Source: Serratia oryzae (GTDB taxonomy: Bacteria > Pseudomonadota > Gammaproteobacteria > Enterobacterales > Enterobacteriaceae). From it: 64,000 nucleotides of DNA. The stretch is from positions 186,001 through 250,000 of the forward strand of contig NZ_MOXD01000006.1 of assembly GCF_001976145.1 (NCBI RefSeq). The letters run 5' to 3'. A program made the position numbers and the translations under genes. Of the stretch, positions 18,687 to 27,067 are shown in pieces. Within the stretch, counting starts at the first letter, position 1; each line of letters begins with the position of its first letter. Below the pieces are notes generated by a model. The model made no database searches. It was not told where the DNA came from and saw only the letters and a list, made by a program, of their open reading frames with translations.

Positions 18687-19646
18687 ATGATGAAATCATT
18701 GATTAACCTAATGTGGTTCCCGTTACTGCTGGCAATCCTGGTGCCCGCCATCTGGTCTCAGCAGCCCTATGTCCTGAGCATGTTTACCGATGCCCTGACG
18801 ATCGGCGCCTTGGCACTGGCCTGGGCGATGTTGGGTAACCTCGGCGGCATGGTCAGCTTTGGCCACTCGGCCTTCTTCGGCACCGGTGCCTATATCTCGT
18901 CCATGCTGGCGATGAACAGCGGTATGCCGGTGCTGCTCTCGATGCTGTGCGGGGGCTTGGCCGCGGCGGTCACCACCTTGCTGATGCTGCCCACCCTGCG
19001 CCTGAAAGGCACCTATTTTGCCTTGGCCATCCTCGCCTATTCGCAAATCTTTCGGGTGCTGGCCGTTCAGCTCGAGGGGATCACCGGCGGTTCAGCGGGG
19101 CTATCCGGTATCTCCTCGTTGCCCAACGTGATGGGATTTGCCCTGAGCAGCAAGCTCGGTGTCTATTACGTGATCCTGGCGCTGGTGACGCTGTTTTTAC
19201 TGATTTATGCCGCCTTGGCGCGCAGCGATTACGGCTTGGCGTTGAAAGCGATGCACGACTCAGAAGCCGCCACCCAGGTGGCTGGGGTGAACAGCCTGCT
19301 GCTGAAAGCGCTGGTGCTGTTGCTGTCTGCCTTTATGACCGGGCTGGTCGGGGCATTCAACGCGCACCATATGAATTTCCTCGAACCCGATTACGCGTTC
19401 AACGCCTCCTGGGTGATTGTGCCGATCATCGCGGCGATCTTCGGCGGTTTCCGTTCGCTGAATGGCCCGCTGATCGGCGCTTTGGTGGTCTATTTAACCG
19501 ACCAGTTGCTGTTCAAAGTTCTGTTCCCTACCGGGCACCAGATGATCCTGGGCGGATTACTGGTGGTGATGATCCTGATCAGCCCGCGCGGCCTGTTACC
19601 ACTGTTACGTTCAGCCCAAAGGAGGTTCTATCGTGCTAAAGCTTGA
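18687..19646 (+). CDS. ABC transporter permease, LivM type
   Basis: Second permease subunit, 319 residues with about nine or ten hydrophobic helices. Family marks are GNLGGMVSFGHSAFFGTGAY near residue 50, TLRLKGTYFALAILA near 108 and IFGGFRSLNGPLIGAL near 250. ATG 18687 (or 18690) follows AGGGAT; the upstream in-frame start at 18645 lies inside livH. The end overlaps the next gene by 14 nt. Confidence 0.92.
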   Translation: MMKSLINLMWFPLLLAILVPAIWSQQPYVLSMFTDALTIGALALAWAMLGNLGGMVSFGHSAFFGTGAYISSMLAMNSGMPVLLSMLCGGLAAAVTTLLMLPTLRLKGTYFALAILAYSQIFRVLAVQLEGITGGSAGLSGISSLPNVMGFALSSKLGVYYVILALVTLFLLIYAALARSDYGLALKAMHDSEAATQVAGVNSLLLKALVLLLSAFMTGLVGAFNAHHMNFLEPDYAFNASWVIVPIIAAIFGGFRSLNGPLIGALVVYLTDQLLFKVLFPTGHQMILGGLLVVMILISPRGLLPLLRSAQRRFYRAKA

Positions 19647-20349
19647 CGGAGTCAGCGTGTCATTCGGCGCGGTTACCGCCATCGATAATGTGTCTTTGAT
19701 GGTGGGACAAAACGAAATCGTCGGGTTGGTTGGCCCGAACGGCGCGGGCAAAACCACGCTGTTTAACGCTATTTCCGGCCTGGTGCAACCCACCGCTGGC
19801 ACACTCAGTTTCCATGGCACTCCCTTGGGCCAGCGGGGTGGGATCCATCGCCGCGCTCGTCTGGGAATTGGCCGTACTTTCCAAGTACCGCAGCCGATGC
19901 ATGAACTGAGCGTGATGGAAAATGTGCGGGTGGCGCAACGTTTTGCCACCGGTAAGGTCAATCTTGCCCGGCTGAGGGACATTCTGGAACTGGTCGGCCT
20001 GCGTGATAAGGCCGAACGCGACGCCGCCACTGAGCTCTCGCTCAGCGAACTGAAAGCGCTGGAAGTCGCCAAGGCCCTCGCCACCGAACCGCAGCTGCTG
20101 TTGCTTGACGAGGTGCTGGCCGGGCTGGAAACCAGCGGTAAAAAACGCTTTCAACAGATGCTGGGGCGGATCCATGCCGAATACGGCTTGAGCATTCTGC
20201 TGATCGAACACGATCTGGAAACGGTCACAGCGCTGTGCCAACGCGTGTGGATCCTCAACTTTGGCCGCCTGATCGCAGATGGCACGCCAACCCAGGTGTT
20301 CAACGATCCTGTGGTGATCCGCAGCTATACCGGAGAGGCCTATGCTTAA
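19633..20349 (+). CDS. ABC transporter ATPase, LivG type
   Basis: First ATPase subunit, 238 residues, GTG start with AAAGGAGG 7 nt upstream. Walker A is GPNGAGKT (residues about 34-41). The signature region is unusual: ELSLSELKALEVAKAL instead of the usual LSGG/LSYGQ form, and Walker B LLLLDEVLAGL has the LivG-type AGL. Coupled by overlaps to both neighbours (14 nt with the permease, 8 nt with the next ATPase). The altered signature is shared by some urea- and amide-type Liv paralogues and argues against a plain LivFGHM leucine system. Confidence 0.9.
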   Translation: MLKLDGVSVSFGAVTAIDNVSLMVGQNEIVGLVGPNGAGKTTLFNAISGLVQPTAGTLSFHGTPLGQRGGIHRRARLGIGRTFQVPQPMHELSVMENVRVAQRFATGKVNLARLRDILELVGLRDKAERDAATELSLSELKALEVAKALATEPQLLLLDEVLAGLETSGKKRFQQMLGRIHAEYGLSILLIEHDLETVTALCQRVWILNFGRLIADGTPTQVFNDPVVIRSYTGEAYA

Positions 20350-21043
20350 CATTCAACAGGTGCGCGGTGGCTACGGCGCGATCAATATTCTGTGGGACAT
20401 CTCGCTGCAGATCCAGCCAGGGACGGTCACCGCCATCGTCGGGCCGAACGGCGCGGGCAAGACCACGCTGCTGAAAACCATCGCCGGGCTGCTGCCGTTA
20501 AAACAGGGGCAGATTACCTATCAGAACATCGACGTCGGTAAACTTTCCCCCTGGCATACCAAGCGCAGCGGCCTGGCGCTGATCCCGGAAGGGCGCATGA
20601 TTTTCCGCGATATGACGGTCGAAGATAACCTGATTATGGGGGCCTTTCAGAAGGCCAGCCGCCAGCATGTGAAACCGCGTCTGGCAGAAGTTTATGCCAT
20701 ATTTCCACGCCTGGCCGAACGGCAGAAGCAGTTAGCGGGCGTGCTTTCCGGCGGGGAGGCGCAAATGCTGGCGGTGGGCCGCTGTTTAATGTCCGATCCC
20801 AGTATGATCCTGATCGACGAACCTTCTTTGGGCTTAGCCCCGGTGGTGGTTAACGAGCTGTTTGCCTGCTTTGCCCGCCTGCGCGAGCATGGCAAAACCC
20901 TGTTGCTGGTGGAGCAGAACACTCAGTTGTCGATCAAGCTGGCCGATCGGGTCTGCCTAATGCGCAGCGGTAAGATGATCTTTACCAAAGCGGCCAACGA
21001 TATTGATATGGAGGAGTTGCACCGGGCTTATTTTGGGCATTGA
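20342..21043 (+). CDS. ABC transporter ATPase, LivF type
   Basis: Second ATPase subunit, 233 residues. Walker A is GPNGAGKT (about residues 35-42). It also has the LivF-specific LALIPEGRMIFRDMTVEDNL, the signature LSGGEAQMLAVGR and Walker B MILIDEPSLGLAP. Last gene of the operon; the stop at 21043 is followed by about 800 nt without genes that contain the inverted structured elements. Confidence 0.92.
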   Translation: MLNIQQVRGGYGAINILWDISLQIQPGTVTAIVGPNGAGKTTLLKTIAGLLPLKQGQITYQNIDVGKLSPWHTKRSGLALIPEGRMIFRDMTVEDNLIMGAFQKASRQHVKPRLAEVYAIFPRLAERQKQLAGVLSGGEAQMLAVGRCLMSDPSMILIDEPSLGLAPVVVNELFACFARLREHGKTLLLVEQNTQLSIKLADRVCLMRSGKMIFTKAANDIDMEELHRAYFGH

Positions 21044-21184
21044 GTGTTAGTAGGGCGCAGCGTAGTTCGGTTGTGGCTAACCAGTTCCCTCTACATGGGC
21101 GGTCTCTTAAACACAACGCGTTCGTCTATGCAGGCTTGGTTTCATGGGAATTGCCGTAAACAGAGTGCAATTCTATGAAACAAC

Positions 21185-21405
21185 AGTGAGCGGCAATTGC
21201 AGGGCCCAAGGCGGGGCCCTGCACCCGCGCCAACGCTTAACATGTCCTGCCCGCTACGCGGGTACCTTCGCTACGCCCCCGTCGCCGGGCGGGTCGGCTA
21301 CGACAGGCGTCCCTTCCTGTCTCGCCTCAGCCTGCCGTCCATGGCAGGCTGCCCCTGGCAACGGTGCCTTGCTCAGCAGGCCATGATGCGCTCAACGTCA
21401 CCCCC
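21185..21405 (+). repeat. Multi-hairpin structured element, copy 1
   Basis: Four strong hairpins follow each other: GCAGGGCCC/GGGCCCTGC; CCCGC/GCGGG; GACAGG/CCTGTC with loop CGTCCCTT; CAGCCTGCC/GGCAGGCTG with loop GTCCAT. The minus-strand copy at 21490-21710 has the same hairpins in the same order with the same loops but several different, still complementary, stem pairs. No convincing coding frame is present. Boundaries are approximate. The remaining parts of the 21044-21869 gap (21044-21184, 21406-21489, 21711-21869) show nothing I can identify. Confidence 0.75.
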
Positions 21406-21489
21406 CGAATCTGTGAGTACCGGACAACATCGACATAGGTGTTGATAATAGAAATTAAAACAATGCAATAGGTTAGGTGAGCGCTGGTG

Positions 21490-21710
21490 TTGAAGCCATT
21501 GAAGGCGCCGAACGGAGACACAGCGCATAGGCGACCGCGCCATGGACGGCGCGGTCAGGCGAGACAGTCAGGGACGACTATCGTAGCCGGCCGTTATGCG
21601 CTGTGGCGGAGTGAGGGGAGCCGCGCAGCGGCCGCCTGATATGGCGAAGGCGCGGATTGCCAAGGGCCCCGCCTAGGGCCCTTGGCTCGGTCGCGTTCAC
21701 CCTGCTGCCG
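21490..21710 (-). repeat. Multi-hairpin structured element, copy 2 (inverted)
   Basis: Read on the minus strand this copy gives CCAAGGGCCC/GGGCCCTTGG; GCCGC/GCGGC; GATAGT/ACTGTC with loop CGTCCCTG; GACCGCGCC/GGCGCGGTC with loop GTCCAT. Each hairpin corresponds to one in copy 1. The two copies point towards each other with about 85 nt between them and together fill the gap between the convergent liv-type and acyl-CoA operons. Confidence 0.75.
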
Positions 21711-21869
21711 AATGAACACAGAATGTTTAGCGACCGAAATAAATACTCATCCGATATGTAAATAAGAGACAGCCCACGGGGAGAGAACATCACATCTAGC
21801 ATCTACCCCATAATGATGGTTTAACTCAGCGACACTAAGATCAGAGCGAGGATTTCCCCTCCCAGACCG

Positions 21870-23987
21870 CTATTCTGCATTAAGACTGGCAAATGTCTGC
21901 CCTTGCTCCACCAAACGGATAAGCAACGGTGAAGGACGCCAAAACTGCGGATCTTCGGCGGCAAAAGTGGTGATATCATCCAATACCCGCGCCAAACCAA
22001 TCTTATCAGCATAATACAACGGCCCGCCGCGATAACGCGGGAAGCCGTAACCAGCCAGCAGCACCACATCAACGTCCAATGGGCGCAGCGCAATGCCCTC
22101 GGCAAGCAGGTTAGCACCTTCGTTAATCATCGCCGCCAGATAGCGACGCACGATCTCTTCGGCGCTGAAGGGCCGCGGCGTGACGCCCGCACGCTCGCGC
22201 TCACGGGCGACAATCTCCAGCACCGCCGGATCCTGCACCCCATGGTTTGAACCAGGCTCATAACGATACCAACCGCGCCCGCTTTTTTGCCCGAACCAAC
22301 CCTGTTCACACAGGCGATCGGCAATCTGCACGTAACGCTCCTGCGGATCCCGCTGCGCCGCCCGGCGCTTGCGCGTCGCCCAGGCAATATCACCACCGGC
22401 CACGTCGAGGATCTGGAAAGGCCCCATGGCAAAACCGAATTCACGCACCGCGGTGTCGATCTGGTACGGCGAAGCGCCGTCCTCCAGCATTGCCTCTGCC
22501 GCCCGCCGGTAGACGGACATGATGCGGTTGCCGATAAAACCGTCGCAGATGCCGGTACGCACTGGAACTTTACCGAGCCTGCGGGCCAGCACCACAGCAC
22601 TGGCAATCACCTCAGCCGCTGCCTGCGGCGGCACCACGATCTCCAGCAGACGCATCACCGGTGCTGGGGAAAAGAAGTGTAAGCCGATAACCGCTTGCGG
22701 CCTGTTGGTCACCGCTGCAATGGCAGCAATATCCAGATAAGAAGTATTGCTGGCCAGGATCGCACCGGGTTTGCAGTGGCTATCTAACTGACGGAAAACC
22801 GCCTGCTTGGCCGCCAGATCCTCATACACCGCTTCAACCACCAAATCGGCCGTGGCCAAATCCCGGTATTCTGTGGTTCCGCGCAATTTCGCCAGGCGTG
22901 CGGCGGCGGCCGTAGCCGAAAGCCGCTTTTTACTCACCCGTTGACGATAGAACTCCTCTACTCGACTCAGGCCCGCTGCCAGGCTCTGCTCATCACGTTC
23001 GAGCAAAGTAACCTGCAGATCCGCTTCCAGCATCACCACCGCAATACCCGCCCCCATGGTGCCGCCGCCAATCACCCCTGCCTGGCTAAAAGCAGCTATC
23101 GCCAACCCGGTGGTATCCGGCAGTTTGGCAGCGGCGCGTTCGGCCTGAAAGGCGTATAACAGGGCCCGATGCTGCGGGCTCGCCAGGCAGCGTTGGAATT
23201 GTGCAGCTTCAAACTGGCAACCTGCCGCAAACGGCTGTTCGCAGGCAGCGGCCACGCAGTCAATAATCAACGCCGGGGAAAACAGACCGCGAAACTGCGT
23301 TGGCAATTTGGTGCGCGCCGCATCAATCGCCGCCTGTTGGGCTGCCGAATCGGCAAGCCGGGTAGTGAGTTCACTGCTGCGGCGCACTCCACAGCGATCG
23401 GCCAGCAGTTCGTGGGCATAAACCAAGCCATCAACGCGGGCATCCAACCCCAGCCGATCCACCATCCCCAGTTCTAGCGCCTGTTCGGCAGACAGCGGGC
23501 GGCCACTGAGCATCAGATCCAAAGCCGCTTCCGCCCCAATCAGCCGCACGCTGCGCTGGCTGCCCCCGGCCCCGGGCAGCAGCCCCAGATTAACTTCCGG
23601 CAACCCCAAACGGCTGCCCTTGACCGCCAGCCGGTAATGCGCCGCCATGGCAACCTCTAACCCACCGCCCAGTGCATTACCCGCAATAGCCGCAATCACC
23701 GGCTTCGTGCAGGTTTCGATTTGATCGCAGACCTCTCGCAGCAGCGGCGGCTGGCGCGGTTGATTGAATTCACGGATATCCGCCCCGGCAGCAAAGTTCT
23801 TTCCTGACCCCAGTAGCAGCAGCGCGTGGATTTGTTCCTCACTCTGCGCTTGCCGCAGCGCCGCCAGCAGCCCGCGACGCACGCGCAAACCCAACGCATT
23901 GACCGGTGGATTATCGAGGATCACAATCAGTATGTTGCCACTGCGTTCAAGATGCAGGCCCCGATCAGGCTGATGATTATCTGGCAT
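21870..23987 (-). CDS. Bifunctional enoyl-CoA hydratase / 3-hydroxyacyl-CoA dehydrogenase (FadJ/FadB-like)
   Basis: Two-step beta-oxidation enzyme: hydrates trans-2-enoyl-CoA and oxidises the (S)-3-hydroxyacyl-CoA with NAD. The 705-residue layout is like FadJ. A crotonase domain (1-190) has GKNFAAGADIREF and GNALGGGLEVAMAAHYR, including the catalytic Glu region. An NAD-binding domain from about residue 300 has GVIGGGTMGAGIA and the dehydrogenase motif GLHFFSPAP. A C-terminal dehydrogenase domain ends at KIGLARVLDD. ATG 23987 follows GGAGGAGG and overlaps the CoA-transferase gene by 11 nt. No intact partner thiolase gene is nearby. It differs enough from fadJ/fadB to be a paralogue. Confidence 0.9.
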   Translation of the reverse strand: MPDNHQPDRGLHLERSGNILIVILDNPPVNALGLRVRRGLLAALRQAQSEEQIHALLLLGSGKNFAAGADIREFNQPRQPPLLREVCDQIETCTKPVIAAIAGNALGGGLEVAMAAHYRLAVKGSRLGLPEVNLGLLPGAGGSQRSVRLIGAEAALDLMLSGRPLSAEQALELGMVDRLGLDARVDGLVYAHELLADRCGVRRSSELTTRLADSAAQQAAIDAARTKLPTQFRGLFSPALIIDCVAAACEQPFAAGCQFEAAQFQRCLASPQHRALLYAFQAERAAAKLPDTTGLAIAAFSQAGVIGGGTMGAGIAVVMLEADLQVTLLERDEQSLAAGLSRVEEFYRQRVSKKRLSATAAAARLAKLRGTTEYRDLATADLVVEAVYEDLAAKQAVFRQLDSHCKPGAILASNTSYLDIAAIAAVTNRPQAVIGLHFFSPAPVMRLLEIVVPPQAAAEVIASAVVLARRLGKVPVRTGICDGFIGNRIMSVYRRAAEAMLEDGASPYQIDTAVREFGFAMGPFQILDVAGGDIAWATRKRRAAQRDPQERYVQIADRLCEQGWFGQKSGRGWYRYEPGSNHGVQDPAVLEIVARERERAGVTPRPFSAEEIVRRYLAAMINEGANLLAEGIALRPLDVDVVLLAGYGFPRYRGGPLYYADKIGLARVLDDITTFAAEDPQFWRPSPLLIRLVEQGQTFASLNAE

Positions 23988-25107
23988 TTTTTGCCTCCTC
24001 CGGCGTTCCCACCGGGGGCAGTAGCCGATAGCTGGCTGGAGTGCGGCTGAGTTTGATCGGCGAGGCGACCCCCGTATAGCTATCCCCCATCGTCACCACC
24101 ATGCCACGGTGGCGGGTGTGCGGGTGCTGCAGTGCAGCCTCTATGTTCAGCAATGGTGCACTGGGCACGCCGCTGCGCAGCAACTGTTCAGCACATTCAA
24201 TCCCTTCGCGATTGGCGAGCAGGGAAACCAGCGCGCTACGTAACTCAGCGCGATTCAGTGAACGCAATTTGGGCGTGGCGAAGCGCGGATCTTCACTCAG
24301 GGATGGCGCATCCAGGCACTGGCACAGCAGCGCAAACTGCTTGTCGTTGCCGACGCCGAGAAAGATCGGCACGCTGGCGCTGGGGAAAATATCATAAGGG
24401 TAGATATTGGCATGGGCATTACCCGAGCGCTGCGGCGGCTGCTGGTTGGCAAACCAGTTGGTGGAATAAGGGTGCAACAGCGATAAGCCGGTATCAAACA
24501 GGCTGGCCTCAACAAATTGCCCCAGGCCGCTGCGGGTGCGTTCATAAAGCGCCATCAAGATGCCAATCACCGCATTCATCCCGGTAGCCTGATCGACCAG
24601 CGGCACGCCAACGCGCAGGGGTTCGCCGTCAGGCTCACCGTTAACGCTCATGATCCCGGTCATCGCCTGAATCGACGCATCGTAACCCACCAGGCCGCCT
24701 AATGGGCCATCGGCACCAAAGCCGCTGACGCGGCAGTGGATCAGGCGCGGAAAACGCGCGGCCAGAGCCTCATAACCGATGCCCCACTTCTCCATGGTGC
24801 CGGTCTTGAAATTTTCGATTAGCACATCAGCATCGGCCAACAGTTCGTACAGCGTTTGGCGAGCGCTTTCCTGCGATAAATCAAGGTACATCCCACGTTT
24901 GTTGCGGTTCAGGCCAATATAATACGCGGCCACTCCGGCCTGAAAAGGCGGCCCCCAGGTACGGGTTTCGTCACCCTGTGGAGGTTCGATCTTAAGCACA
25001 TCGGCACCATGATCGCCCAACACCTGCCCACAATAGGGCCCGCCCAAGACGCGGGATAAATCAATAACGCGAAGACCAGCTAATGCGCCAACGCTAGGAA
25101 TGGTCAT
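23977..25107 (-). CDS. CaiB/BaiF (family III) CoA-transferase
   Basis: Transfers CoA between acids, activating a carboxylate. The 376 residues begin MTIPSVGALAGLRVIDLSRVLGGPYCGQ and contain HGADVLKIEPPQGDETR. They also have the nucleophilic-Asp segment GYDASIQAMTGIM near residue 170, conserved in formyl-CoA, carnitine and succinyl-CoA-dependent transferases. ATG 25107 has AGGAG 8 nt upstream; 37 additional upstream residues in the same frame are not conserved. Middle gene of the acyl-CoA operon. Family members accept very different acids (oxalate, carnitine, glutarate, mesaconate), so the substrate is open. Confidence 0.92.
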   Translation of the reverse strand: MTIPSVGALAGLRVIDLSRVLGGPYCGQVLGDHGADVLKIEPPQGDETRTWGPPFQAGVAAYYIGLNRNKRGMYLDLSQESARQTLYELLADADVLIENFKTGTMEKWGIGYEALAARFPRLIHCRVSGFGADGPLGGLVGYDASIQAMTGIMSVNGEPDGEPLRVGVPLVDQATGMNAVIGILMALYERTRSGLGQFVEASLFDTGLSLLHPYSTNWFANQQPPQRSGNAHANIYPYDIFPSASVPIFLGVGNDKQFALLCQCLDAPSLSEDPRFATPKLRSLNRAELRSALVSLLANREGIECAEQLLRSGVPSAPLLNIEAALQHPHTRHRGMVVTMGDSYTGVASPIKLSRTPASYRLLPPVGTPEEAKNAR

Positions 25108-25183
25108 AACCGTTACTCCTGCAGGTATGGTTGCTTTGTGAAGCCAGAGATCCCGGCCACCATTACCGGGAAGATGGGCTTGC

Positions 25184-26878
25184 TCAGAGGTAGGCGCTCG
25201 CCAGCAGCAGTTCTTCAATCTCCTCAGACAGCGGGTTTTCTACCGTTAAGGGATCGACAGGCAACAGCTTGTGGATCAAGACCTGTTCGGCCAGATGCAA
25301 ACGCGCCGGAGCGTCGGTGTGATGGCTCTCCCAGGCCATCGCCGCCGCGCTGACCAGGTTGTACAGGCCGCTGGCGGCGCGGCGCGTCAGGCTGCTGCCC
25401 TCTGCCGTGGCGGCCGCCTCTGCCAGGGCAAAGGCTCGCTGCTGTGCGCTGAGGAAACGGGCACGCATGGCATTGTCCAGATGCGCCTCTGCCAGCAGTT
25501 GCTCGAGGTATACCTGCAGCGCCTCCAGCGATTGCTCACGCAGGATGGCGCGCCGCACGTCCAGAGCGACAATGTTGCTGGTCCCTTCCCAGATCGAGCC
25601 CAAATGCGCATCTCTGACCAAACGCGGATCGCCCCACTCTTCGATGTAACCACAGCCACCGCGGATCTCCATGGCATCGGCGGTCACCTTGCGGGCATCG
25701 CGGCAGGCGCGGAATTTGATCAGCGGGGTCAGAATACGCAGCAGCGCATAGGCGTTTTTATCGCCGCTATCGGAACGGCGCAGCACCTCTGCCGTTTGGA
25801 AGACCATGCTGCGCGCCTGCTCGCTGGGGAGCAGTATCTTCAGCAACTGCTTTCTCATCAGCGGCAGTTCGATCAGTTTTTTACCGAAGGCCTGGCGATG
25901 GCGGGCGATATAGAACGCCTCGCTGACCGCCCGGCGCATCAGCCCCGCAGAGCGCACCCCGTTGGACAACCTGGAGTTATTGACCATATCCGCCATCTGC
26001 ACAAAGCCGCGCCCGGCCTCACCCACCAGATAGGCAGTGGCCCCTTCAAGGCGGATTTCACCGCTGGCCATCGAGCGCGTCCCGAGTTTGTCCTTCAGGC
26101 GCAAAATGCGATAGGCATTGGTTGAACCATCGTCCAACGTGCGCGGCAGCAGGAACAGCGATACCCCTTTCATCCCTTCCGGTGCGCCTTCAATGCGCGC
26201 CAACACCATCGCCAGTTCGGCATCGGGGTTAGAACAGAACCATTTATCACCGTACAGCCGGTAGTGGTTATCCATGTCTACCGCCAGCGTGGTGGTGGCC
26301 GCAATATCAGAGCCCGCCCCCTGCTCGGTCATAAACATCGCCCCTTGCATCAGCGTGGCGGGATCGAGCGAGGTAAGCCGTGGCAGATATTTAGCCACCA
26401 GCTCAGGGGAGCCATATTTTTTCAGCGTGCGGGTCAGCGAGTCGGTCATCGATACCGGGCACATCAGGCCAAACTCGGCCTGCACGAACAGGTAGGTAAA
26501 CAGATACTTGGCCAGCGGCGGCAGTTGCCCTTGCCAGCCCAGCACATCTTGCCGATGTGAGATGGTGGCCAGGGCGAACTCGCTAAACGCGTAGCGTTCC
26601 AGCTCGACGAAAGCCGGATGTTTTAAAATGCGTTGCCGATCGGTGCCGGTTCGGGTGCGCACCTGCAGCTGCGGCGGGTTCTTATCTGCCAGATCCGCCA
26701 GTTCACTCAGTGCCCCCCCAGCCAGCGCGCCGAGTTTCTGCAGATAAGGCCGCAGATGGGCGCGCAGCTCTGCCGGCAGATAGGCCACCAGCAAGGCCTC
26801 CAGCGGCGCGTCGGTGAGATAAAGGTTGGCACCGGATTGATCCGGGATATTGTCCTGCTGATTGATAACGGTATACAT
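25184..26878 (-). CDS. Acyl-CoA dehydrogenase, AidB-like large type
   Basis: FAD enzyme that would introduce the trans-2 double bond into an acyl-CoA. The 564 residues include MFMTEQGAGSDIAATTT (flavin and substrate site), RLKDKLGTRSMASGEI, and RGGCGYIEEWGDPRLVRD with GSIWEGTSNIVALD near the C-terminus, a pattern typical of AidB-type members. Classical enzymes have about 380-400 residues; the extra length is an N-terminal segment and a C-terminal domain as in AidB (541 aa). ATG 26878 (GGGG upstream) is preferred to 26890. First gene of the operon, divergent from the LysR gene. Confidence 0.88.
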   Translation of the reverse strand: MYTVINQQDNIPDQSGANLYLTDAPLEALLVAYLPAELRAHLRPYLQKLGALAGGALSELADLADKNPPQLQVRTRTGTDRQRILKHPAFVELERYAFSEFALATISHRQDVLGWQGQLPPLAKYLFTYLFVQAEFGLMCPVSMTDSLTRTLKKYGSPELVAKYLPRLTSLDPATLMQGAMFMTEQGAGSDIAATTTLAVDMDNHYRLYGDKWFCSNPDAELAMVLARIEGAPEGMKGVSLFLLPRTLDDGSTNAYRILRLKDKLGTRSMASGEIRLEGATAYLVGEAGRGFVQMADMVNNSRLSNGVRSAGLMRRAVSEAFYIARHRQAFGKKLIELPLMRKQLLKILLPSEQARSMVFQTAEVLRRSDSGDKNAYALLRILTPLIKFRACRDARKVTADAMEIRGGCGYIEEWGDPRLVRDAHLGSIWEGTSNIVALDVRRAILREQSLEALQVYLEQLLAEAHLDNAMRARFLSAQQRAFALAEAAATAEGSSLTRRAASGLYNLVSAAAMAWESHHTDAPARLHLAEQVLIHKLLPVDPLTVENPLSEEIEELLLASAYL

Positions 26879-26947
26879 ACTCAGCCCCATATTGTTGTAT
26901 TTATGTTTATATTTTGTTAAACGAAAGAGGCTGTCTAATACTGTTTC

Positions 26948-26963
26948 CCTATCGGCCGATAGG
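26948..26963. promoter_or_regulatory. Perfect 16-bp palindrome in the divergent promoter region
   Basis: CCTATCGGCCGATAGG is perfectly self-complementary. It lies 70 nt upstream of the acyl-CoA dehydrogenase start and 105 nt upstream of the LysR start, in the only intergenic space they share. LysR proteins typically bind such dyads between divergent genes. Binding itself is inferred. Confidence 0.5.
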
Positions 26964-27067
26964 CTAAAAGCATCGTGTCGTGGTGATTTGCCGGGTGCCG
27001 CCCAGAAGCATGGTTGCAACCGTGCTAGGGTGGCTTTTCAAGGGCAGTAAAAAGGAATGGGTATACC

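Noticed and set aside
21144-21521. Small frames on both strands within the inverted structured elements
   Set aside because: They cross the hairpins, differ between the two element copies, and lack ribosome sites; stem covariation argues for a structural, not coding, constraint.
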